Source: Myxococcota bacterium (GTDB taxonomy: Bacteria; Myxococcota_A; UBA9160; UBA4427). From it: DNA of 64,000 nt. The translations under genes were made by a program, and so were the position numbers. The notes beneath the pieces are model-generated. The model searched no databases. It was given only the letters and a program-made list of their open reading frames with translations, and was not told the DNA's origin. Below are positions 23,968 to 32,003 of the stretch, in pieces; the first letter of the stretch is position 1, and the number at the start of each line of letters is the position of its first letter. The stretch covers positions 310,001 through 374,000 of the forward strand of contig JAWKRT010000002.1 of assembly GCA_041389495.1 (NCBI GenBank). Reading direction: 5' to 3'.

Positions 23968-25908
23968 ATGACGGCTCCCGGGGCGACTTTCGACCGCGCG
24001 GCGCTGGCCGCTCTCGACGACGCGGAGCTCGAGCGCGCGCTCGGCGACGCGCAGCTCGCGTCACTGCTCGCGGCGCTCGCGTACGCGACGGGTGACGACG
24101 CGATCCTCGCCGACGACCTGCGCCCTGACGGCTCCTTCCTCGCCGGTCCCGATGCGGGCTACGACGAGGCGCGCAAGCAGCGCGCGCGCGCGCGCAGCTT
24201 CGAAGCGCTGCGCGCGTACCGCGCCGCGGGCTGCCCGGCGCCGCCGCCGCTCGACGACGCGCGCCTGCGCCGGCTGCTCGGCTTCCTGGCCGGCGAGCGC
24301 AACGTCGACGCCTACTTCCCGCTCCTGCGCGAGGAGCTCGCGCTCGACGGCGCCGACGCGCGCGCGCCGCGCTTCCGCATGAGCGAGCTCGCGCCCGGGC
24401 GCGACTTCCGCGTCGCCGTCGTCGGCGCCGGCATGTCGGGGCTCGTCGCGGCGCTGCGGCTGCAGCAGGCGGGCATCCCGTTCGTCGTGCTCGAGAAGAA
24501 CGCCGACGTCGGCGGAACGTGGTACGAGAACACCTATCCCGGCTGTCGCGTCGACGTCCCGAACCACTTCTACAGCTACTCGTTCGCGCAGCGCACCGAT
24601 TGGCCGAGCGTGTTCTCGACGCAGGAGGTGCTGCTCGAGTACTTCCGCTCGGTCGCGCGCGACTTCGGGCTGCGCGACGCCATCCGCTTCGGGACGGAGG
24701 TGACGGAGGCCGCGTTCGACGAGGCGACGGGGCGCTGGACGCTCGCGCTGCGCCGCGAGGACGGCGGCGCCGAGTCGCTCGTGGTCGACGCGGTCGTCGC
24801 CGGCGTCGGCCAGCTGAACCGGCCCGTGCTTCCCGACATCCCGGGCGTCGACGACTTCGCGGGCCCGTCGTTCCACTCGGCGCGCTGGGACGCGAGCGTC
24901 GACCTCTCCGGCAAGCGCGTCGCGGTCGTCGGCACCGGCGCGAGCGCCGCGCAGCTGATCCCGTCGATCGCCGACGTCGCGGGCTCGCTCGCCGTCTTCC
25001 AGCGCACGCCGCCGTGGATCCTGCCGACGCCCGACAACCGCGCGGCCGTGCCCGAAGGGCTCGCGCTGCTGCTGCGCGTCGTGCCGGGCTACGCGCAGTG
25101 GTACCGGTTCTGGCTCTTCTGGACGATGTCCGAAGGGCTCGTCGACGCCGCGCGCGTCGACCCCGCGTGGCCGCACCCCGAACGCTCCGTCGGCCCGATG
25201 AACGACGGGCTGCGCGAGGCGTTCCTCGCGATGCTGCGCGCGCAGTGCGGCGGCGACGACGATCTCTACCGCAAGCTCGCGCCGTCGTACCCGCCGTTCG
25301 CGAAGCGCTTCGTGCGCGACGACGGCTGGCTCGTCTCGACGCTCGGGCGCGACGACGTCGAGCTCGTGACCGACGCGATCGAGCGCGTCGAGCGCGACGG
25401 CGTGCGGCTCGCGAGCGGCCGGCTCGTCGAAGCCGACGTGATCGTCTACGCGACGGGCTTCTCGGCCTCGCAGTTCCTCGTGCCCATGAAGGTGACGGGG
25501 CGCGGGGGGCGCGACCTGCACGCGCACTGGGCGGGCGACGCGCGCGCCTACCTCGGCATCACCGTCCCGCACTTCCCGAGCCTGTTCCTGATGTACGGCC
25601 CGAACACGAACATCGTCGTGAACGGCAGCATCATCTGGTTCTCGGAGTGCGAGGCGAGCTACCTGGTCGACTGCCTGCGCGAGCTGCTCGCGCGCGGAGC
25701 GCGCGCGCTCGACTGCCGGCCCGAGGTGCACGACGCCTACAACGACTGGGTGGACGCCGAGAACGCGAAGATGGCCTGGGGCGCCGCGAGCGTGAGCACG
25801 TGGTATCGCAACGCGCGCGGGCGCATCTCGCAGAACTGGCCGTCGACGCTGCTCGCCTACTGGCAGCGCACGCGCGCCGTCGACCCCGACGACTACGAGT
25901 GGCTCTAG
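23968..25908 (+). CDS. Baeyer-Villiger flavin monooxygenase
   Basis: A 646-residue class B flavoprotein monooxygenase. FAD motif GAGMSG at 153-158, the GGTWYENTYPGCRVD block at 182-196, the Baeyer-Villiger fingerprint FAGPSFHSARWD at 297-308 and the NADP motif GTGASA at 322-327. It uses NADPH and O2 to insert oxygen next to a ketone, giving an ester or lactone. The roughly 140-residue N-terminal helical extension matches the 4-hydroxyacetophenone-monooxygenase group. Start ATG follows TATATT by 6 nt with no Shine-Dalgarno, so it is probably leaderless. It is divergent from an enoyl-CoA hydratase, consistent with ring-ketone degradation. Confidence 0.93.
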   Translation: MTAPGATFDRAALAALDDAELERALGDAQLASLLAALAYATGDDAILADDLRPDGSFLAGPDAGYDEARKQRARARSFEALRAYRAAGCPAPPPLDDARLRRLLGFLAGERNVDAYFPLLREELALDGADARAPRFRMSELAPGRDFRVAVVGAGMSGLVAALRLQQAGIPFVVLEKNADVGGTWYENTYPGCRVDVPNHFYSYSFAQRTDWPSVFSTQEVLLEYFRSVARDFGLRDAIRFGTEVTEAAFDEATGRWTLALRREDGGAESLVVDAVVAGVGQLNRPVLPDIPGVDDFAGPSFHSARWDASVDLSGKRVAVVGTGASAAQLIPSIADVAGSLAVFQRTPPWILPTPDNRAAVPEGLALLLRVVPGYAQWYRFWLFWTMSEGLVDAARVDPAWPHPERSVGPMNDGLREAFLAMLRAQCGGDDDLYRKLAPSYPPFAKRFVRDDGWLVSTLGRDDVELVTDAIERVERDGVRLASGRLVEADVIVYATGFSASQFLVPMKVTGRGGRDLHAHWAGDARAYLGITVPHFPSLFLMYGPNTNIVVNGSIIWFSECEASYLVDCLRELLARGARALDCRPEVHDAYNDWVDAENAKMAWGAASVSTWYRNARGRISQNWPSTLLAYWQRTRAVDPDDYEWL

Positions 25909-25918
25909 GCGCCGCGTC

Positions 25919-27211
25919 TCAGGCGAGGAGCGACGCGCCGTCCGCGGCCTCGACGGGGAAGAGCGCGCCCTCGCGCCCGGACGCACGCGCGTAGGCGCGC
26001 GCCGCGTGCGCGGCGAACGCGTCGACGCGGTCGCGCTCGACGAGCGCGACCAGGCAGCCGCCGAAGCCCGCGCCCGCCTGGCGCGCGCCGACGCAGCCCG
26101 GCGCCGCGCGCATCGCGGCCTCCATCGCCTCCATCTCCGGGATGCAGATCGAGTAGAGGTCGCGCGCGCCCGCGAACGACGCGGCGAAGTGCGCGGCGAG
26201 CGCGCCGCGGTCGTCGCGCTCGAGCGCGTCGGCGGCCGCCGCGACGCGCGCGTGCTCCTCGAGGGCGAAGCGGCAGCGCCGCGCGACGAGCGGCGGCAGG
26301 GACGGGGCGAGCCGCTCGAACGCGGCGAGCGGAACGTCGCAGAGGTCGCGCACGCCGGGCCGCGCGGCGGCGAGGTGGGCGGCGCCCGCCTCGCACTGCG
26401 CGCGCCGCTCGCCGTAGGCCGAGGCCGCGAGCGCGCGCGGCGCGCGCGTGTCGCCGACGACGATCGCGAGCGAGCGCGGGAGCGCGACCTCGCGATGCGC
26501 GAGCGCGCGGCAGTCGATCGCGAGCGCGCGACCGGCGCGGCCGAACACGGCGCAGTACGGGTCGAGCACTCCGCACGCGACGCCGACGTAGCGGTTCTCG
26601 GCGCGCTGGCAGCGGAGCGCGCGAGCGAGCGCCGACGCGTCGGCCGCGGGTTTCGCACGCTCCGCGCCCGCGTGGCCTGCATCGGCCGCCTCGGGCACGT
26701 CGCGCTCCGCGAGCGCCTCGACGACGAGCGCCGTCGCCACCTCGAGCGCGGCCGACGAGCTGAGCCCGCTCCCGAGCGGGACGCGCCCGTCGACGACCGC
26801 ATCGAAGCCCGCGCACGCGATGCCGTCGTCGAGGCAGGCGCGCGCGACGCCGAAGACGTAGCGCCCCCACGTGCGGGCGCCGGAGAGTGCGGAGAGCGCG
26901 TCGCCTTCGAGCGGCGCGTCGACGGTCGCGTCGAGCGCGAGCGAGTGCACGCGCACGCGGCCGTCGCCGCGCGGCGCGGCGAGCGCCCAGGTGTCGAGGT
27001 CGATCGCGAGCGCGAGCACGGCGCCGCCGTTGTAGTCGGTGTGGCTCCCCATGAGGTCGATGCGGCCGGGCGCGCGTGCGAGTGCGCGCCGCGCGCCGTG
27101 CGGCGACGGCCCGAAGTGCGCGTCGAACGCGCGCTCGAGCCGCGCGCGTCGGTCCGCGACGCGAGTCGCGCCTGCGTCGTGCTCGGCGCTCGCGCCCTCA
27201 GGCGGGGACAT
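25919..27211 (-). CDS. Galactokinase-like GHMP kinase
   Basis: A 430-residue GHMP-family sugar kinase. The galactokinase signature appears as GRIDLMGSHTDYNGG (49-63), the phosphate-binding GHMP motif PLGSGLSSSAAL at 145-156, the catalytic-Asp region CGVLDPYCAVFG, and the C-terminal AGAGFGGCLVALV. In bona fide GalK the first motif reads GEHTDY; here Ser56 replaces Glu, a residue near the sugar, and the CG-DQ block is CGVLDP. A changed sugar substrate is therefore plausible. It overlaps the upstream NTF2 gene by 14 nt, so they are translationally linked; no gal genes are nearby. Confidence 0.82.
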   Translation of the reverse strand: MSPPEGASAEHDAGATRVADRRARLERAFDAHFGPSPHGARRALARAPGRIDLMGSHTDYNGGAVLALAIDLDTWALAAPRGDGRVRVHSLALDATVDAPLEGDALSALSGARTWGRYVFGVARACLDDGIACAGFDAVVDGRVPLGSGLSSSAALEVATALVVEALAERDVPEAADAGHAGAERAKPAADASALARALRCQRAENRYVGVACGVLDPYCAVFGRAGRALAIDCRALAHREVALPRSLAIVVGDTRAPRALAASAYGERRAQCEAGAAHLAAARPGVRDLCDVPLAAFERLAPSLPPLVARRCRFALEEHARVAAAADALERDDRGALAAHFAASFAGARDLYSICIPEMEAMEAAMRAAPGCVGARQAGAGFGGCLVALVERDRVDAFAAHAARAYARASGREGALFPVEAADGASLLA

Positions 27212-27668
27212 CGCCCCAGCCGCCCGGCACGCCCGCGTCGACCGTCACGCGCCGTCGCGCGAACAGCCAGCGCCCGTCGACGCAGCGATAGCCGTCGACA
27301 TAGCGTCCCCAGTGGTCGAGCCCGCGGTCGGTGAGCACGGCGTAGTAGCAGCGGCCGCTCGCCTCGTGCGGGCTCGCGACGTCGATCGCGTGCGTCGCCG
27401 TGAAGTGCCGCACGAAGCGCGCGCGCGGGGGCGCGGCGCCGGGTGCGTCCGCGCCGCCGCCGGCCGCGCCCGCGGTCCGCTGCGCCGCGCCCTCGAAGAG
27501 CGCCCGGATCTCGCGCGTGCCGCGGCAGGTGCCGAGCGAGGTCTCGACGACCGCGTCCGGCGTGAAGAGCGCGAGCAGCGCGTCGAAGCGCCCCGCGTCG
27601 CCGCACGCGTTGTAGCGGGCGACGAGGTCGCGGATGGCCTCGCGCGCCGCGACCTCCCACGGGTCCAT
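27198..27668 (-). CDS. NTF2-fold (SnoaL-like) protein
   Basis: A 156-residue NTF2-fold protein. The first helix (AIRDLVARYNACGDAGRFDALLALF), the TPDAVVETSLGTCRG strand and the RFVRHFTATHAIDV and YYAVLTDRGLDHWGRYVDGY strands are typical of hydroxylating-dioxygenase small-subunit or polyketide-cyclase-like members. A Gly/Ala-rich loop (GAAGGGADAPGA) interrupts it. Start ATG at 27668 has AGGAGGT upstream. Its leader consists of tandem 9-nt units, each carrying a GAGGAG-like box (27674-27718). It overlaps the kinase gene downstream by 14 nt. Confidence 0.85.
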   Translation of the reverse strand: MDPWEVAAREAIRDLVARYNACGDAGRFDALLALFTPDAVVETSLGTCRGTREIRALFEGAAQRTAGAAGGGADAPGAAPPRARFVRHFTATHAIDVASPHEASGRCYYAVLTDRGLDHWGRYVDGYRCVDGRWLFARRRVTVDAGVPGGWGDVPA

Positions 27669-27673
27669 GCCAC

Positions 27674-27718
27674 CTCCTCGCGCTCCTCGCGCTCCTCGCG
27701 CTCTGCGCGCTCTCCGCG
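27674..27718 (-). repeat. Tandem 9-nt repeat with reiterated Shine-Dalgarno-like boxes
   Basis: Read on the minus strand, five 9-nt units precede the NTF2-fold gene: CGCGGAGAG, CGCGCAGAG, then three copies of CGCGAGGAG, the last running into the true AGGAGG six bases before ATG. Three units are perfect and two degenerate. The number of units could vary by slippage. Confidence 0.6.
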
Positions 27719-27769
27719 CCCGCCGGCCGCGTCGCCCGGCGGCGATTGCCGCGGGGCCGCCCACTCTGG

Positions 27770-27779
27770 GAGAATCGCC
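27770..27779 (+). promoter_or_regulatory. Candidate -10 for SDR at 27819
   Basis: GAGAAT (27770-27775) followed by CGCC matches the (T/G)AnnAT-CGCC pattern seen at other starts in the window. It lies 43 nt before the ATG. No clear -35 is seen. Confidence 0.35.
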
Positions 27780-27818
27780 GCCGATCGCGTCCCGACGCAA
27801 GGATCGAGGAGGTGTGCG

Positions 27819-28670
27819 ATGCGGAACCGGTTCTCCTACGAGGGCAAGCGCTGCCTCGTCGTCGGCTGCTACTCGGGCATGGGCGAGGCGACGGCGCGCG
27901 TCGTGCGCTCGCTCGGCGGCCGCGTCGTCGCGGCCGACGTGAAGCGGCCCACGACGTTCGAGCACGAGTCCTTCCACGAGCTCGACCTGCGCGACACGCG
28001 CGCGATCGAGCCGATGGTCGCCGCCGTCGCGAAGGACGGGCCGATCGACCGGCTCTTCTACTGCGCGGGGCTGCCCGGCACGAAGCCGAAGGTCGACGTC
28101 ATGCTCGTCAACTTCATCGGGCTGCGACACGCGGTCGAGACCTGCGCGCCGCACATGCCGCGCGACGGTGCGATCGCGACCGTCTCGTCGGCGGGCGGCA
28201 TGGGCTACCTCGGCGCGATGGCGAACATCCTGCCGCTGCTCGCGACCGCGACGCCGGAGGAGGCGCGCAAGTGGGTCGAGGAGCACCAGCAGCAGCCGTG
28301 GCTCGATGGCTATGCGTACTCGAAGATGTGCACGATCGTCTACACGCTGCGGCGCGGGCCCGTGCTGACGCGCGACACCGGCGTGCGCCTCAACTGCATC
28401 TCGCCCGGCCCGACCGACACGCCGATGATGCCCGCCTTCGTCGAGCAGACGAGCCAGGCGTTCATGGACGCCTATCCGAAGCCCGTCGGGCGCAACTCGA
28501 CGCCCGAGGAGCAGGCGTGGCCGCTCGCGTTCCTGAACAGCGACGCGGCGAGCTACGTGTCGGGCGAGAACGTGTACACGGACGGCGGCGGTGCGGGCGG
28601 CCTCATGACGGGCGTGCTGACCGTCGACCTCTCCGGCGTGCAGAACGCGGCGAAGCTCGTTCCGGAGTAG
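27819..28670 (+). CDS. SDR resembling 3-alpha-hydroxysteroid dehydrogenase
   Basis: A 283-residue SDR of the 3-alpha-hydroxysteroid-dehydrogenase-like group. The cofactor loop is VVGCYSGMGEAT; an acidic Asp in AADVKRP favours NAD; the segment RLFYCAGLPG replaces the NAG motif; the active site is YAYSK; and the end SPGPTDTPM followed by SYVSGENVYTDGG is typical of this subgroup. It probably oxidises or reduces a hydroxy/keto group on a ring substrate; this is inference from resemblance. AGGAGGT five bases before ATG fixes the start. Two more SDR genes follow convergently. Confidence 0.88.
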   Translation: MRNRFSYEGKRCLVVGCYSGMGEATARVVRSLGGRVVAADVKRPTTFEHESFHELDLRDTRAIEPMVAAVAKDGPIDRLFYCAGLPGTKPKVDVMLVNFIGLRHAVETCAPHMPRDGAIATVSSAGGMGYLGAMANILPLLATATPEEARKWVEEHQQQPWLDGYAYSKMCTIVYTLRRGPVLTRDTGVRLNCISPGPTDTPMMPAFVEQTSQAFMDAYPKPVGRNSTPEEQAWPLAFLNSDAASYVSGENVYTDGGGAGGLMTGVLTVDLSGVQNAAKLVPE

Positions 28671-28700
28671 GCGTCGCGACGGCTCGCGGCGCGCGGCCGG

Positions 28701-29480
28701 CTACTTCATCAGCTCGCCCGAGTTCACCATCAGGTGCTGGCCGGTGACGGCGCTCGCGCGGTCCGATGCGAACCACACGGCGGCGTCGGCGACCTCGCGA
28801 TCCTCCGTCATGCGGCGCAGCGGGAAGCCGCCGACGATGTCGTTCAGCACGTCGGCCTCGCTGCGGCCTTCCTGCTTCGCGCGCAGCTTCACGAAGCCCT
28901 GCACGGGCGGGCCCCACATCCAGCTCGGGATGACCATGTTGACGCGGATGCCCGCCGGCCCGAGCTCGTCGGCGAGGTAGTACACGGCCGTGAGCAGCGC
29001 GTTCTTCGAGGCCGCATAGCCGGCCTGCGGGAGCGACGGCTTGAACTGCGACTGCGAGCCGATCAGCACGATCGAGCCACGGCCGTTCGCCTTCATGCCG
29101 GGCACGACCGCGCGGAGCAGCGTGAGGCTCCCGAGCACGTTCGTGTCGTAGGCCTTCTTCCAGGTCTCGAAGTCGGTGTCCATGAGCCCGCCGAAGACGG
29201 CTTCGTAGGCGGCCACCTGGATCACGGCGTCGATGGCGCCGAAGCGCGCGGCACCCGCGGCGACGAGCGCCTCGCAGTCGGCGGGCTTCGTGATGTCCGC
29301 GGCGTGCCACGCGACGCGCTTGCCGCTCGGGTCGAGCGCGGCCGCGGTGTCGGCGAGCACCTTCTCGGTGCGCGCGCCGAGCACGAGGTTCGCGCCGTCG
29401 GCGAGCGCGGCCTGCGCGACCTCGCGGCCGAGGCCGGCGCCGACGCCGGAGACGAGCACGGTCTTGCCTTCGAGCAGCAT
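28701..29480 (-). CDS. Short-chain dehydrogenase/reductase
   Basis: A 259-residue SDR. Cofactor motif SGVGAGLG at about residues 11-18, an LGARTEKVL segment consistent with NADP, and the catalytic Ser in IGSQSQ with YAASK. The NNAG motif is replaced by QVAAYE, as in some mycobacterial SDRs. The C-terminus ends GQHLMVNSGELMK. AAGGAGG precedes the ATG at 29480. It lies 45 nt downstream of another SDR on the same strand, so the two are probably co-transcribed. The substrate is unknown. Confidence 0.9.
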   Translation of the reverse strand: MLLEGKTVLVSGVGAGLGREVAQAALADGANLVLGARTEKVLADTAAALDPSGKRVAWHAADITKPADCEALVAAGAARFGAIDAVIQVAAYEAVFGGLMDTDFETWKKAYDTNVLGSLTLLRAVVPGMKANGRGSIVLIGSQSQFKPSLPQAGYAASKNALLTAVYYLADELGPAGIRVNMVIPSWMWGPPVQGFVKLRAKQEGRSEADVLNDIVGGFPLRRMTEDREVADAAVWFASDRASAVTGQHLMVNSGELMK

Positions 29481-29525
29481 CGGTCCTCCTTCGCGCGCGC
29501 GGCGCCGCGGCCGCGCGACGGCGGG

Positions 29526-30305
29526 CTAGAAGCGGTCGGGGCGGAGCACGGCGTCGTTGCCGCCGTCGGCGTAGAGCACGACGCCGTGCACGTAGCTCGC
29601 CTCCGGGCCGAGCAGGAAGGCGATCGCCTGCGCGATCTCGCGCGGAGCGGCGAAGCGCCCGAGCGGGATGGGCATCGCGTTCATCGCGGCGCCGAACGCC
29701 GGGTGCTGGCGCGTCGCCTCGACCATCGGCGTCTCGGTCGGGCCGGGCGCGACCGCGTTGAGGCGCACGCCCGCCTTGCCGAACGCGTCGGCGCGCCGGC
29801 GCACGCCGCGCGCGACGGCGTGCTTCGAGCCCGCGTAGGCGAGGAAGCCGTTCTCGGATGCGATGCGCTCGCGCGCGAGCGGCTCGTCGCCGGCGAGCAT
29901 CGCCTGCACGTAGGGATGCTCGTCGAAGCCGCCCATCTGCGCCGAGTTCGAGGCGATCACGACCGCGGCCGCGTCGGGACGCCCGGCGAGCGCGTCGCGC
30001 AGCCCGTCGAGCAGCGCGAACGTGCCGAAGTAGTTGACGGACGGGATGAGCGCGAGGTCGGTGAGGTGCGAGCCGACGCCCGCGCACAGCACGAGCCGGT
30101 CGATCGCGCCGCCCGTCGCGGCGAGCACGCCGTCGATCGCGGCGGTGCGGCCTTCGGGCGTCGAGAGATCGGCCTCGACCTCCTGCCCGCGCAGGTCGAC
30201 GCCGACGACGCGGTCGCCGTCCTTCTCGAGCCGCTCGCGCACGGCGGCGCCGATGCCCGACGCCGACCCCGTCACGACCGCCGTGCCCCTCGTCGCTCCC
30301 GCCAC
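29526..30305 (-). CDS. SDR resembling 3-alpha-hydroxysteroid dehydrogenase (HsdA-like)
   Basis: A 259-residue SDR with strong block-by-block resemblance, recalled from memory, to Comamonas-type 3-alpha-hydroxysteroid dehydrogenase/carbonyl reductase: VTGSASGIG, VVGVDLRGQEVEADLST, LVLCAGVG, SVNYFG, FLAYAGSK, VAPGPTETPM, ASYVHG and the terminal DGGNDAVLRP. It would interconvert a 3-hydroxy and 3-keto group with NAD(H). GTG at 30305 was chosen: GGGAGG lies about 7 nt upstream, and the family N-terminus starts there. An open frame continues to 30365 but has no ribosome site and runs into a minisatellite. Confidence 0.86.
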   Translation of the reverse strand: MAGATRGTAVVTGSASGIGAAVRERLEKDGDRVVGVDLRGQEVEADLSTPEGRTAAIDGVLAATGGAIDRLVLCAGVGSHLTDLALIPSVNYFGTFALLDGLRDALAGRPDAAAVVIASNSAQMGGFDEHPYVQAMLAGDEPLARERIASENGFLAYAGSKHAVARGVRRRADAFGKAGVRLNAVAPGPTETPMVEATRQHPAFGAAMNAMPIPLGRFAAPREIAQAIAFLLGPEASYVHGVVLYADGGNDAVLRPDRF

Positions 30306-30539
30306 GCCGTCCGCCTCCCGCGCACCGTTCCGCGTCGCCGTCTCGCGTTGCCGTTCCGCGTTCACCGGTCCGCGCTCACCGGTCCGCGCTCACCGGTCCG
30401 CGCTCACCGGTCCGCGCTCGCGCTCCGCGCGAGCCGGCCGGCCACCGTCGTCCCGGCCGACGGGCGGCGCAGTATATGTCAGGCGATCTCCGCTCCAGGC
30501 ATCGATTGTGCGCGTCGCCTCCGGCATGCTGTGCGCCCG
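30306..30539. other. Intergenic region between divergent SDR and pyruvate kinase
   Basis: It contains a 14-nt minisatellite (30324-30419) and an AT-richer patch, GTATATGTC, near 30474. On the minus strand the patch reads TATACT, a good -10 for the SDR gene. The pyruvate-kinase side shows only CATGCT at 30525-30530, 9 nt before ATG, as a weak -10. Confidence 0.4.
30324..30419. repeat. 14-nt minisatellite, four perfect and three degenerate copies
   Basis: ACCGGTCCGCGCTC is repeated without interruption at 30364-30377, 30378-30391, 30392-30405 and 30406-30419. Three imperfect 13-14-nt copies precede it at 30324-30363. There are no spacers, so it is a tandem array, not CRISPR. Confidence 0.8.
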
Positions 30540-32000
30540 ATGGAGCCCCGCCGCCGCGCGAAGATCCTCGCGACGATCGGTCCCGCGACGCGAAGCGAGA
30601 GCGCGATCCGCGACATGATCGCGGCGGGCGCCGACGCGTTCCGCCTGAACGCGAGCCACGGCGAGCCCGACGCATGGCGCGAGGAAGCGCGCATGGTGCG
30701 CGCCGTCGCCGCCGAGGCGGGGCGGCCGATCGCGATCGTCTTCGACGTGTGCGGGCCGAAATTGCGGCTCGGCGCGCACGTGCCGTCGCTCGGCTTCGAG
30801 GCCGGCGACCCGGCGCGCTTCGCGTCGGAGGGAACGGCCGCCGATGCACTCCCGGTCGCGTGGCCCGGCTTCGCCGCGCTCGTCACGCCGCGGCGCTCCG
30901 AGATCGTGATCGGCGACGGCACGCCGCGCTTCGCCGTGCTCGGCGTCGACGGCGACGCGGTCGAGGCGCGCTGCCTGCGCGGCGGTCAGATCGGCCCGCG
31001 CAAGGGCGTCTTCGTCACGTTCGCCGGGACGACGGGCCGCGCGCTCACCGAGAAGGACCTCGCCGATCTCGACGTCGCGGCGGAGATCGGCGCCGACTTC
31101 GTCGCGCTCTCCTTCGTGCGCAGCGCGGCCGACGTCCAGCTGCTGCGCGACGAGCTCGCCGCGCGCGGCTCGCGCGCGCGCGTGATCGCGAAGATCGAGA
31201 AGCTCGAGGCGGTGGAGAACCTCGCGGAGATCGTGGCCGCCGCGGACGGCGTCATGGTCGCGCGCGGCGACCTCGGCGTGGAGGCGGGCGTGCACGAGGT
31301 GCCGCTGCTGCAGAAGCGCATCATCCGCCGCGCCACCACGGCCGGAAAGCTCGTCGTCACCGCGACGCAGATGCTCGAGTCGATGCTGACGGCGGCCGAG
31401 CCGACGCGCGCCGAGGCGAGCGATGTCGCGAACGCGGTGCTCGACGGGACCTCCGCGCTCATGCTCTCGGGCGAGACCGCCGTCGGCGAGCATCCCGTGC
31501 AGGCCGTGCAGGCGATGGCCGCGATCGCCGGCCGCGCGCAGGAGGCGCTCTCCTACGCGCTCGACATCCCGACCGTCGAGCAGGACAACGCCGAGGCGGT
31601 GCTCCGCTCGGCCGCGCACCTCGCGCAGCAGATCGACGCCGCCGCGCTCGTGATCCCGACGACGACGGGCGGCTCCGTGCGCGCGGCCGCGAAGTGCCGC
31701 ACGCCGCGCCCGATCATCGCGCTGGCGCGCGACGACGTCGTCGCGCGCCAGCTCGCGCTCGAGTGGGCGGTCATCCCCGGCACGCTCCCCGCGCACTCGG
31801 GCCGCATCGAGGAGCTGATCGACGAGGCCGTCGGGGTCGCGCGCACGATCGGCGGCCTCGACGACGGCGCGCACGTCGTCGTCACGTACGGCCAGTCGGG
31901 ACGCGTGTCGGGCGGCACCGATCTCATCGTCGTCCGGCAGGTGGGCGCCGAGAAGCCGAGCGGCTTCGTCTCGGATCCCGCGCAGATGCGCGAGGCCTAG
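30540..32000 (+). CDS. pyk: Pyruvate kinase
   Basis: A 486-residue pyruvate kinase, catalysing the last step of glycolysis (PEP + ADP to pyruvate + ATP). Motifs: KILATIGPAT at the start, RLNASHG (35-41), GPKLR (72-76) where many enzymes have GPEIR, the catalytic Lys in KIEK, MVARGDLGVE, VTATQMLESM and SGETAVGEHPV. The C-terminal allosteric-type domain is present (TTTGGSVRAAAKCRTPRPIIAL). No Shine-Dalgarno is visible before the ATG at 30540. It is convergent with the arylsulfotransferase gene, with three bases between the stops. Confidence 0.95.
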   Translation: MEPRRRAKILATIGPATRSESAIRDMIAAGADAFRLNASHGEPDAWREEARMVRAVAAEAGRPIAIVFDVCGPKLRLGAHVPSLGFEAGDPARFASEGTAADALPVAWPGFAALVTPRRSEIVIGDGTPRFAVLGVDGDAVEARCLRGGQIGPRKGVFVTFAGTTGRALTEKDLADLDVAAEIGADFVALSFVRSAADVQLLRDELAARGSRARVIAKIEKLEAVENLAEIVAAADGVMVARGDLGVEAGVHEVPLLQKRIIRRATTAGKLVVTATQMLESMLTAAEPTRAEASDVANAVLDGTSALMLSGETAVGEHPVQAVQAMAAIAGRAQEALSYALDIPTVEQDNAEAVLRSAAHLAQQIDAAALVIPTTTGGSVRAAAKCRTPRPIIALARDDVVARQLALEWAVIPGTLPAHSGRIEELIDEAVGVARTIGGLDDGAHVVVTYGQSGRVSGGTDLIVVRQVGAEKPSGFVSDPAQMREA

Positions 32001-32003
32001 CGA

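Noticed and set aside
30305..30365. Longer start of the HsdA-like SDR at 30365
   Set aside because: It is a GTG with no Shine-Dalgarno and adds 20 residues absent from the SDR family; GTG 30305 has GGGAGG.
30364..30419. Repeats mistaken for a CRISPR array
   Set aside because: The 14-nt units are contiguous with no spacers and no cas genes are present.
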